From SYOC01 sp964441775 (GTDB lineage Bacteria > Desulfobacterota > Binatia > Bin18), in assembly GCA_964441775.1 (NCBI GenBank), contig CAYTVL010000028.1, positions 1-64,000 on the forward strand: a DNA stretch of 64,000 nucleotides, read 5' to 3'. Under the pieces are notes generated by a model that was given only the letters and a program-made list of their open reading frames with translations, was not told where the DNA came from and made no database searches. Below, piece after piece: positions 53,316 to 60,055 of the stretch; position 1 is the first letter of the stretch, and each line of letters opens with the position of its first letter. Made by a program: the position numbers and the translations under genes.

Positions 53316-53633
53316 TCATCCTCCGACACGGAGAAAGGTCAGCGTTAAGCCCTGCCGGAGCGCAGATTCCGCTTGCGGGGAAAATCCCGCATAGACGACG
53401 ACCAGTAGGGTGCGATGTAGCGTGATTTGAATGTTGAAAGGGCTTTTATGTGCGGCCAGGGGGCGCACGGTGAAGGTCAGAGATCCTGCTTCCGGATGGG
53501 CGCGAAACCTCACTTCTTCACCGGCTTCGACGCGAGCAAACGTCATATTTAATTTGGCAAGCAGTTTTTCTACGCCAGCCGCCACTTCATCCACCGCGAA
53601 CGCCAGATTCCATTCAATCGTTTGTTCCGTCAC
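53316..53633 (-). CDS. small protein coupled to a glycosyltransferase, unknown function
   Basis: A 105-residue protein (MTEQTIEWNLAFAVDEVAAG, VEKLLAKLNMTFARVEAGEE). Its GTG start overlaps the TGA of the upstream glycosyltransferase as GTGA, which fixes the start and shows translational coupling; an ATG 33 bases upstream would lie inside that gene. The predicted fold is alpha/beta with an amphipathic first helix and several beta strands (VRFRAHPEAGSLTFTVRP). There is no signal peptide or known domain. It belongs to the glycosyltransferase operon. Confidence 0.65.
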   Translation of the reverse strand: MTEQTIEWNLAFAVDEVAAGVEKLLAKLNMTFARVEAGEEVRFRAHPEAGSLTFTVRPLAAHKSPFNIQITLHRTLLVVVYAGFSPQAESALRQGLTLTFLRVGG

Positions 53634-54337
53634 TGTGCTCTCCAGGTATAGCGAAAGACAGTCCAAAGGATTTTGTACCCGGCCAAGATCGTTCCTTTCA
53701 GGGTGCCTGTGACCTTTGAAGCGCCACCGGCGCGTTTGCGATAACGGACTGGCGCCTCGGTGATGGAGAGGCCCCGCTGAATCGCTTTAATTTGCATCTC
53801 TACCGTCCACCCATAATTCCGGTCAACCATACCTAGGCGGAGGAGGGCGGGAAAACGAATAGCGCGGAATGGTCCTAGGTCGCTATAGGAGAACCCATAG
53901 ATCCAGCGGATCAGACGAGTAGCGAGCGCGTTACCAAAGCGTGCTTGCGGCAGCAATGCGCCAGGCTCTGCTTGGCCCTTCGTGCGCGAGCCGATGACGA
54001 GGTCGTACCCTTGGGTGAGAATAGGTTGGACGAGCCTCGGGATCTCTTCCGGATGGTCGCTGTAATCACCGTCAAGAAAAACCACAATGTCGGGAGTTTT
54101 TGTCTGCAAATACGCTATCCCAGTCAGGCAAGCGGCTCCGTAGCCGCGCTGGGGCTCGCTCAAGACTGTGGCCCCGCAAGCGCGGGCGACCTCGATGCTC
54201 CGATCCGTGGAGCCATTGTCGATCACCACGACTTCTTCCACCACCTGAGCTGGAATCGCGGCCAACACCAGAGGCAACGTTGCTTCTTCGTTCAGCACGG
54301 GAATGATCACCGCAATACGGGAGCGAGGGGCAGACAT
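53630..54337 (-). CDS. family 2 glycosyltransferase (dolichyl-phosphate mannosyltransferase-like)
   Basis: A 235-residue GT2 enzyme: IAVIIPVLNEEATLPLVLAA, EVVVIDNGSTDRSIEVA and FLDGDYSDHPEEIPRLV (the metal-binding DGD), then LVIGSRTKGQAEPGALLPQA and RNYGWTVEMQIKAI. This pattern is usual for DPM1/UbiG-adjacent prokaryotic polyprenyl-phosphate glycosyltransferases. It lies 3 bases behind the YdjY-like gene and overlaps the next gene, so all are one operon. Confidence 0.9.
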   Translation of the reverse strand: MSAPRSRIAVIIPVLNEEATLPLVLAAIPAQVVEEVVVIDNGSTDRSIEVARACGATVLSEPQRGYGAACLTGIAYLQTKTPDIVVFLDGDYSDHPEEIPRLVQPILTQGYDLVIGSRTKGQAEPGALLPQARFGNALATRLIRWIYGFSYSDLGPFRAIRFPALLRLGMVDRNYGWTVEMQIKAIQRGLSITEAPVRYRKRAGGASKVTGTLKGTILAGYKILWTVFRYTWRAQ

Positions 54338-54340
54338 ACC

Positions 54341-55069
54341 TCACAGCGCGACACGAATAGTGACAATGACGGGTGTGCCGTCCGGCGGCAGCATAGTGAG
54401 ATTGGCCTCGAAACGCGAGGGAGTCGTGACATAATCATGGACGCTCAGCGCGCTATTGCTCACTTTGCCGCTGGGACAACTATAGAAACACAAAAGACAG
54501 CCAGGGCGCCGAGCCAGCGGAATCTTATTAAACCAACGGCCACGATTGCCGCCGAAACGCCACTCCAGGCTAGGGGTTAGGGATTGGGGGTTAGGAGGTG
54601 GGAAAGACACTGAAGAAGTTTGCAGGGACTGGTCGATCGTGATGCCTGTTGGATTATTCGCCCAGGTGAGACGCACTTCCAGTTGACTGCCGGTGACTTT
54701 TTCGCGGGACGCGGGATTGTCTGGCTCATGACGTTTATTCCACGACGCCATGCTGAGATTATTACCTGGGTGGGCGCCCAGAGCGACGAGCGCATCATGA
54801 AAAGCTAAGTCATCGGCTGGCGTTTCAATCAACGCACCGGGTGAAGCGCCTCCGTTCCACACGAGCAGATGATAGCGCGCTTCGTCGCCCCGCGCAGCAT
54901 TGAAACGCCGCGGATAGATTACCCCAAAAATTTTTATTTCTTTGGTTGCCGTAACTGATTCAAGCGGATGCTCCGCCGTCGGGTCCGCCCAGGCAAAGAG
55001 GGGAAACGACACCATGCAAAGCAACGTGGCCAGGAACGTTTTCCAGCACCTTCTTTTTCTGTGAACCAT
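54341..55069 (-). CDS. exported YdjY-domain-like protein
   Basis: A 242-residue exported protein with a signal peptide (RCWKTFLATLLCMVSFPLFA). The region KIFGVIYPRRFNAARGDEAR, YHLLVWNGGASPGALIETPA and DDLAFHDALVALGAHPGNNL follows the YdjY pattern (H-x-A-L-x-x-L-G-x-x-P-G). The C-terminal half has three Cys in GCLLCFYSCPSG. In other bacteria YdjY proteins occur with electron-transfer or selenium-linked genes; here it heads a glycosyltransferase operon. The ATG at 55069 is chosen because it places the signal peptide first. The function is unknown. Confidence 0.72.
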   Translation of the reverse strand: MVHRKRRCWKTFLATLLCMVSFPLFAWADPTAEHPLESVTATKEIKIFGVIYPRRFNAARGDEARYHLLVWNGGASPGALIETPADDLAFHDALVALGAHPGNNLSMASWNKRHEPDNPASREKVTGSQLEVRLTWANNPTGITIDQSLQTSSVSFPPPNPQSLTPSLEWRFGGNRGRWFNKIPLARRPGCLLCFYSCPSGKVSNSALSVHDYVTTPSRFEANLTMLPPDGTPVIVTIRVAL

Positions 55070-55146
55070 GCTCTCTTTTGACGTTGCAACCTTCGGGTTG
55101 ATTCGTATTCGTTCGCACGGTATATCTGCCTGCAATCGGCTTGACA

Positions 55147-56313
55147 ATGACTGCATCTGCAAAACGAATTGACAAAAGCGATCGACGCCCCCGCTCTCCC
55201 AGACTTCTCTCCACTTTTTCTTCTTCCGCCAAACTGCCGTTCCTCGACTTCTTTGCGGGCAGCGGACTCGTGACCGAAGCGTTAAAATCGTACTTCACTG
55301 TCGCGTGGGCTAATGACGTTTGCAAGAAAAAAGCAGCGGTCTATCGCGCGAATCATCCAAAAAAACATTTTCACCTCTGTTCCATCCACACTATCAACGG
55401 CGCCGATCTTCCTCCCGCGACATTGTCATGGGCGAGTTTTCCTTGTCAAGATCTTTCGCTGGCCGGGAATCTGCAAGGGATCGCCAGCGCCCGCAGCGGG
55501 CTTGTATGGCAGTGGCTGCGCATCATGGATGAAATGGCGGAGCGTCCCCCCATCGTGGCGGCGGAAAATGTGAGCGGGCTCGTTTCCGCTCACAGTGGCG
55601 CCTCGTATCGCCGCTTACATGTGGCGTTAGTGGAGCGTGGCTATCGCGTCGGGGCGCTATTGATTGACGCCAAACACTGGACACCACAATCGCGTCCACG
55701 CATTTTTGTCATAGGTGTTGCTCAGCATATTGATCTCTCAGGCCTCTGTGCTGATGGCCCGACTATTGAGTCCAACGGTTCTGGTTGGGCGCATCCAGGG
55801 GCGGTGCAAAGGGCGGGGCAAGACTTGCCGTATTGGGTCTGGTGGCGACTCCCCACTCCGAGACCACGCGTTCTCGCTTTGACGTCACTTATTGATCTGC
55901 AGGCGCCTTGTGATGAACCCCAACGCACTCATTATCATTTAAGCCTTGTTCCTTCACGGCATCGAGAGCGCCTCGTGCACGCGTCTCGCGCCGGTGAGAT
56001 TGTTATTCCTGGATACAAACGAACGCGAAATGGTCGCCAAGTTCTCGAACTTCGCTTCGATGGTGTGGCTGGTTGTTTACGGACGCCGGAAGGGGGCAGC
56101 AGTCGCCAACTGTTAATCTTGGTGCGCAAAGGCAAACTCCATACCCGGTTGCTCACCGTGCCGGAAACTGCACGCCTTATGGGAGCGCCCGCACACTACA
56201 AAATTCCTGGGTCCTATAACGACGGCTATAAAGCAATGGGAGACGCAGTGTCAGTCCCCGCTGTCCGCTATCTCGCGCGCCATCTGCTGTTTCCGCTTAC
56301 GCAACGCTTGTGA
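55147..56313 (+). CDS. DNA (cytosine-5-)-methyltransferase
   Basis: A 388-residue C5-cytosine methyltransferase. Motif I is LPFLDFFAGSGLVTEAL, motif IV SFPCQDLSLAGN with the catalytic Cys, motif VI PIVAAENVSGLV, motif VIII WTPQSRPRIFVIG, motif IX LTVPETARLMG and motif X YKAMGDAVSVPAV. The target-recognition stretch between VIII and IX (about residues 195-310) shows no familiar specificity. No restriction endonuclease gene is adjacent, so it is an orphan methylase or a remnant of an R-M system. An in-frame TTG at 55141 is not needed. It is coupled to the Vsr gene by a GTGA overlap. Confidence 0.92.
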   Translation: MTASAKRIDKSDRRPRSPRLLSTFSSSAKLPFLDFFAGSGLVTEALKSYFTVAWANDVCKKKAAVYRANHPKKHFHLCSIHTINGADLPPATLSWASFPCQDLSLAGNLQGIASARSGLVWQWLRIMDEMAERPPIVAAENVSGLVSAHSGASYRRLHVALVERGYRVGALLIDAKHWTPQSRPRIFVIGVAQHIDLSGLCADGPTIESNGSGWAHPGAVQRAGQDLPYWVWWRLPTPRPRVLALTSLIDLQAPCDEPQRTHYHLSLVPSRHRERLVHASRAGEIVIPGYKRTRNGRQVLELRFDGVAGCLRTPEGGSSRQLLILVRKGKLHTRLLTVPETARLMGAPAHYKIPGSYNDGYKAMGDAVSVPAVRYLARHLLFPLTQRL

Positions 56314-56765
56314 AACGTTTGCCATCGCCCTCTCGGATTGCGGAGCCTCCTGAACGGAGTGCGGACATGTTCACTCCGGCTCAGCGCAGTTGGATTATGG
56401 GGCAAGTTCGTTCACAGCACACGAAGCCGGAATTGCTGGTCCGCAGCCTCGTCCATCGGTTGGGCTATCGCTTTCGTCTCCATCGCAAAGACCTTCCCGG
56501 GGCGCCGGACCTGGTGTTTCCCGGGTGCCGGAAGATCATCTTCGTGCATGGCTGCTTTTGGCACGGCCATCCGTGTCGTCGCGGAGCGCGGCCCCCAAAA
56601 GCAAATGCGGATTATTGGCGCGAGAAAATCGCGCGCAATCATTCACGCGATCAGCGCCACCGACGCGAGCTGCGCCAGCTTGGCTGGTCCGTGCTCGTTC
56701 TGTGGGAGTGTCAGTTGCGTGACCGGCAAAGAATTGCGCGACGGCTTTCGCGGTTCTTGGGATAA
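56310..56765 (+). CDS. vsr: very short patch repair endonuclease
   Basis: A 151-residue Vsr nuclease that nicks T:G mismatches arising from deamination of 5-methylcytosine. Landmarks are the N-terminal MFTPAQRSWIMGQVRSQHTK, PGAPDLVFPGCRKIIFVHGC (catalytic Asp), FWHGHPC and NADYWREKIARNHSRDQRH. The GTG overlaps the methylase stop codon, so the pair is co-translated; the ATG at 56367 may instead be the real Vsr start. Pairing with a C5-methylase is the expected biological arrangement. Confidence 0.92.
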   Translation: MKRLPSPSRIAEPPERSADMFTPAQRSWIMGQVRSQHTKPELLVRSLVHRLGYRFRLHRKDLPGAPDLVFPGCRKIIFVHGCFWHGHPCRRGARPPKANADYWREKIARNHSRDQRHRRELRQLGWSVLVLWECQLRDRQRIARRLSRFLG

Positions 56766-56792
56766 GCGCCAATGGCAGGAAGACAAGATTTA

Positions 56793-56963
56793 GGACTATG
56801 GGACAAAACTCCAACACTGGGCGTAAGGGCAGGGGGTCATTGCGAGCGCAGCGAAGCAATCTTGGCCCAGTTATTTCGGCACTTGCGAGATTGCTTCGTC
56901 GTCTGCGACTCCTTGCAATGACAGGCTCTTCGACCTTCGTTTTTAGGTTTTGTCTCACCGTCC
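56793..56963 (+). mobile_element. MITE-like element, copy C (171 bp)
   Basis: Ends GGACTATGGGACAAAACT and GGTTTTGTCTCACCGTCC; flanking TTA at 56790-56792 and 56964-56966. The interior is the long palindromic type of copy B (GTCATTGCGAGCGC...GAAGCAATC facing GATTGCTTCGTC...CCTTGCAATGAC). It starts 27 bases after the vsr stop codon and leaves that gene intact. Confidence 0.85.
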
Positions 56964-56967
56964 TTAA

Positions 56968-57057
56968 GGACTATAGGACAAAACCTCTCTGCGTCCGCCA
57001 TATCGCTTGATATGACAAAGAATTACGGAACTGCACTTGGGTTTTGTCTCAAGGTCC
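56968..57057 (+). mobile_element. MITE-like element, copy D (90 bp)
   Basis: Identical to copy A over all 90 bases. TAA flanks both sides (56965-56967 and 57058-57060). The left duplication overlaps the right duplication of copy C, which fits insertion of D into the TTAA left at the end of C. Confidence 0.9.
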
Positions 57058-57096
57058 TAAGTCCGTGCTTCAACTTCGCCGCTCACGCGGCGGAGT

Positions 57097-57141
57097 TCAT
57101 CCTGAGCGTCCTTCGACTTCGCTCCGCTACGCTCAGGATGA
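57097..57141. repeat. dispersed inverted repeat, CATCCTGAGCG type
   Basis: TCATCCTGAGCGT and ACGCTCAGGATGA form a perfect 13-bp inverted repeat. A partial second copy follows near 57178-57220. The region 57061-57266 otherwise holds no gene; it lies behind the selenoprotein gene and ends in a T-rich stretch. Confidence 0.65.
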
Positions 57142-57266
57142 GCGGAAACTTTTTCTTGCTTCTTCATCTCCCGTTCGTCCTGAGCGTAGGTGCGCAGCAC
57201 CGAAGTCGAAGGATGCGCTAACTTCATGTCATTGCGATAAACGCGTCTCCCGCTCTTTTCCTATTT

Positions 57267-58073
57267 TTATTTTTTTTCCGTCCACGGCCCCGGACGCCGC
57301 CAGAGGTAAGGCAAGTCGATAATCACTCCGGGTTCTTTCAGTTCCTCCAATGCCCGTAGCGCATCGCAGAGTACCCAGCGTTGCTGCATGACATTGAAGG
57401 GCTCGCCCAAGGGATGGCCGAAGGGCCAGCGGAGAAAGAGCGCTCGTGGTGGTCGAGTTTTCTCAGTTAACTCCCGCTGAATGCTCAGGGCGACGGTGGG
57501 AATGCCGTGGTGTTCAATCGTGCGTGCTATCAGTCCCACGGACCGGTTACACAATCCTCACGCCGGAGTCAGTACGACGGCATCAACGCGTTCGCGTGTA
57601 AGGCGCTGGGCTACGTCCGGGCCGGTCTTGATTAACAAACGTGACACATGGCGTCCGTCGACATGTCCCATGAAACTGTAATGACACGACGCTGCTTCAC
57701 CAATGATCCGGTCGTGCGCCAGTTCTCGCAAGCGATCAATTGGCAGAACAATGTTGACATCTTTATCCGCGTCGCGATGGTCGTAGTAATCATGGGTAAT
57801 GCGGAGCGCGTCGTGTGCGGAATCGCTAGGGATGACGCGATACGTGGGATCACCATCTTTGTCCGCCATGTCGAAAGGCGCATCGTTTACTTGGTGCACG
57901 CCCGCCGTTGTTACCAGGGCAACGCGACATTGCGAGAGCGACTTCGTGAGCGGGACCCAGGGCGGAGGACCATAATCCTGGAGCTGTTGCTTTTTCACCC
58001 AGCGAGCCGTGAGTGAAGGAAAGCGACTAAAGAAAAATGCGAAAAGTTGGTTTTGCAAACGATGAAGAGGCAT
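57267..58073 (-). CDS. glycine/sarcosine/betaine reductase B-family selenoprotein (in-frame UGA read as Sec)
   Basis: One 268-residue gene crossed by an in-frame TGA at 57558-57560. Upstream the frame gives MPLHRLQNQLFAFFFSRFPS through RVALVTTAGVHQVNDAPFDM to VDAVVLTPA; downstream it resumes as GLCNRSVGLIARTIEHHGIP. Read as selenocysteine (residue 172) the junction is U-G-L-C, the U-x-x-C redox motif expected in this GrdB-related family at this place. A hairpin fitting a bacterial SECIS element follows the UGA. The ATG at 58073 has GGAG six bases upstream. It overlaps the end of the GT-C gene by 47 bases. SelA/B/C/D would be needed and are not in the window. Confidence 0.85.
57531..57545 (-). 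promoter_or_regulatory. candidate bacterial SECIS hairpin
   Basis: Starting 13 bases after the UGA, CGGTCC pairs with GGACTG (one G-U pair) around the loop GTG. The apical loop lies 19-21 bases after the UGA and has G at its first position, which agrees with published bacterial SECIS requirements (loop G, 16-37 base spacing). Confidence 0.7.
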
Positions 58074-59445
58074 GAGTGCTCCGTCCGCTGCGCCAGTCCC
58101 ACCACAGCAGGCCATAAAAAGGCGTATATTCCAGCCATACTACCCCGCGAAACGTTTCCGTTATGTGGTGGTACATAAAATAAAATGAGAGGTAGTATAA
58201 CCCAAGCAGACCGGAAAGCAGAATCCAGGCGCGTGAAGGGAACACACATAAGAACGGAGCCAGCCAGATAAAGTACCAGGGGTCCGCCACTGGACTCAAT
58301 AAAAAAACCGCGCCCAGGGTGATAAAGATTTTTCGCAGGAACGAATAATCATTGTCAACGTCTTCGTCCCGGAGCAGTGTGACCATCAATCCGCCTAACG
58401 CCGCTACAACCATGAGGTTCGCCAGCCAGCGGTTTCGCACAATCGCAAGGAGAAGCGGAAACACAAAACTATTTGTTTGCCATGCTTCGGCAAAGGTTGC
58501 GACGCCTTGCCAGAGCCCGCGTCCAGCGCCAAGAAATGGGGCATAGCCCGCAACTATTACTGCCCCAACAACGCCGATGCCATAAGTGGTTTTGCACCAA
58601 CCGAATCGCGCTTTCGTTCTATAAACGAAGAACGGTAAGAACAGGACCGGATAGAGCTTTCCCAAGGTCGCCAACGCCAGATGCACGTGCGCGACGGCCC
58701 ATTTATCTCGGAGGAGACTCCACACCGCCATAAGAAAAAAAAACGTTGGGACAACGTCATAGTGCGCTGAGTTGATGGTTTCTTTGATGACTAAAGGGGA
58801 CCACGCATAGACCAATATCCAAGCGGGGCTCAAGTCCAGATGGCGCAGCAACCTTAGCAGGACTACACATATACCGAGGTCAAAGCCGAGAAAGAGAAAA
58901 CGTAAGGCCAGGAGACTGCCAGGCGCTGCGAGGGCGGCGAGTGCAAAAACGCCCTGCGCCAGAGGCGGATAAATCGTGGGGACTCTGGGATGATTAATGC
59001 GAGCAAGGATAAGAGCAAAGGTGGGATCAGATGGGATGATCTGGGAGTAGTCGTTGCCGCCTTCTTCGTGGGCGACAATGGCGGACGGAGCAATGCCATA
59101 AGGATTCAACCCGCTTGCGAGAACTTTTCCATCCCACAGGTATCGATAAAAATCATCTTCTTGAATCGGGTTCGACAGCAAAAGGAGGGCGCGGAAGAGG
59201 AAGGCGAACCCAAGGAGAAGGGTACGGTCTTGACGACCACAGGAAGGTTGCAGAAGCGAGCGAAGCGCAGAGACATACAAGACGAACGCGCTACCGTACA
59301 GGGCGAGAAAAAGCAAAATGGGACGCTGGTCACGGCCCAGGCCATATACAAAACTATGGCTCAGCCATGCCATTCCCACGTAGATCAACAATAAGAAGCA
59401 ACCAAACGCAAGCAGACGGGTACGCACGGGAGGAAGATACGGCAT
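58027..59445 (-). CDS. GT-C type polyprenol-linked glycosyltransferase, membrane protein
   Basis: A 472-residue multi-pass membrane protein with about eleven hydrophobic segments. The first extracytoplasmic loop carries NPIQEDDFYRYLWDGKVLAS, an ED/DD-type acidic motif followed by GLNPYGIAP, which is characteristic of GT-C mannosyl/glycosyltransferases of the DUF2029/MptA type using polyprenyl-phosphate sugars. PRVPTIYPPLAQGVFALAAL is the next conserved loop. The donor and acceptor are unknown. It overlaps the start of the selenoprotein gene by 47 bases, so they are transcribed together. Confidence 0.85.
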   Translation of the reverse strand: MPYLPPVRTRLLAFGCFLLLIYVGMAWLSHSFVYGLGRDQRPILLFLALYGSAFVLYVSALRSLLQPSCGRQDRTLLLGFAFLFRALLLLSNPIQEDDFYRYLWDGKVLASGLNPYGIAPSAIVAHEEGGNDYSQIIPSDPTFALILARINHPRVPTIYPPLAQGVFALAALAAPGSLLALRFLFLGFDLGICVVLLRLLRHLDLSPAWILVYAWSPLVIKETINSAHYDVVPTFFFLMAVWSLLRDKWAVAHVHLALATLGKLYPVLFLPFFVYRTKARFGWCKTTYGIGVVGAVIVAGYAPFLGAGRGLWQGVATFAEAWQTNSFVFPLLLAIVRNRWLANLMVVAALGGLMVTLLRDEDVDNDYSFLRKIFITLGAVFLLSPVADPWYFIWLAPFLCVFPSRAWILLSGLLGLYYLSFYFMYHHITETFRGVVWLEYTPFYGLLWWDWRSGRSTHASSSFAKPTFRIFL

Positions 59446-59489
59446 CCCTCCCGTTGCGAAAGGGGGGAGTGTAACAGTTCGTCAGCCTC

Positions 59490-59978
59490 CTACCTTTCCG
59501 CGTAAAACTGGACTGGAGTCGTCTCATGAGGTACTTCGAACCCTTGGCGCAGGCGACGCAGGGCAAGGCTCACACTAGCTCGGCACACTTTGATATTGTG
59601 CGTGTCCCGTAAATATCGCATCAACAACGCCGGGTTCCAATGATGCGCTTCATAGCGGAACTCCGTCGGCTCATGTTGTAATACATCCGTAATGAGCGGA
59701 TCAATAATCGGCGGAAACGTCCCCGGTCGCCCACTGCGCTTCTCATCTACCAGCCGCGCCGCAATGTCCCGTACCCCTCGGTGTCGTTTGAACCGCGTCG
59801 CCCAGTTGTACACCGTTTGGCGACTCACATGCAGGCGGTCCGCCACCGTCTGCGGATTATCGCCCTCATCCAACCACAGCAGCGCCTGCGCGCGGCGCAC
59901 CTCATTGGTCAAGGTCGCAGGGGTCACGACGGCTTCTAATTCTCCTCGTTCTTGCGAGCTTAACGCTAAGAGTGACAT
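59490..59978 (-). CDS. IS630-type helix-turn-helix protein without DDE domain
   Basis: A 162-residue protein matching only the N-terminal DNA-binding part of IS630/Tc1-mariner transposases: helix-turn-helix TVADRLHVSRQTVYNWATRF, the linker VDEKRSGRPGTFPP, then the second winged-helix WNPALLMRYLRDTHNIKVCR, ASVSLALRRLRQGF. The catalytic DDE half is missing and the coding frame ends normally (VQFYAER), with no transposase sequence or inverted repeats in the following gap. It may be a domesticated DNA-binding protein or a decayed transposon remnant. A hairpin (60000-60036) separates it from the outer-membrane gene. Confidence 0.75.
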   Translation of the reverse strand: MSLLALSSQERGELEAVVTPATLTNEVRRAQALLWLDEGDNPQTVADRLHVSRQTVYNWATRFKRHRGVRDIAARLVDEKRSGRPGTFPPIIDPLITDVLQHEPTEFRYEAHHWNPALLMRYLRDTHNIKVCRASVSLALRRLRQGFEVPHETTPVQFYAER

Positions 59979-59999
59979 CGGTATACCTCGTGTCGTCCT

Positions 60000-60036
60000 G
60001 AGGGTTGAGGGAGAAAACCGTTTTCCCTCAGCCCTC
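60000..60036 (-). terminator. hairpin after the outer-membrane protein gene
   Basis: GAGGGTTGAGGG and CCCTCAGCCCTC form a 12-bp stem with one G-T wobble around a 13-base loop. It lies about 20 bases past the stop of the gene ending at 60056; the tail is not U-rich. Confidence 0.6.
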
Positions 60037-60055
60037 CGTGCCCAGGACTCAGGAT

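Noticed and set aside
57267..58073. Two separate genes, or a pseudogene with a nonsense mutation
   Set aside because: Frame continuity, the U-x-x-C position typical of the family and a SECIS-type hairpin all favour a single selenoprotein gene.
59446..60055. A complete IS630 insertion around the helix-turn-helix gene
   Set aside because: No DDE domain, no terminal inverted repeats and no TA duplication were found; only the DNA-binding domain is present.
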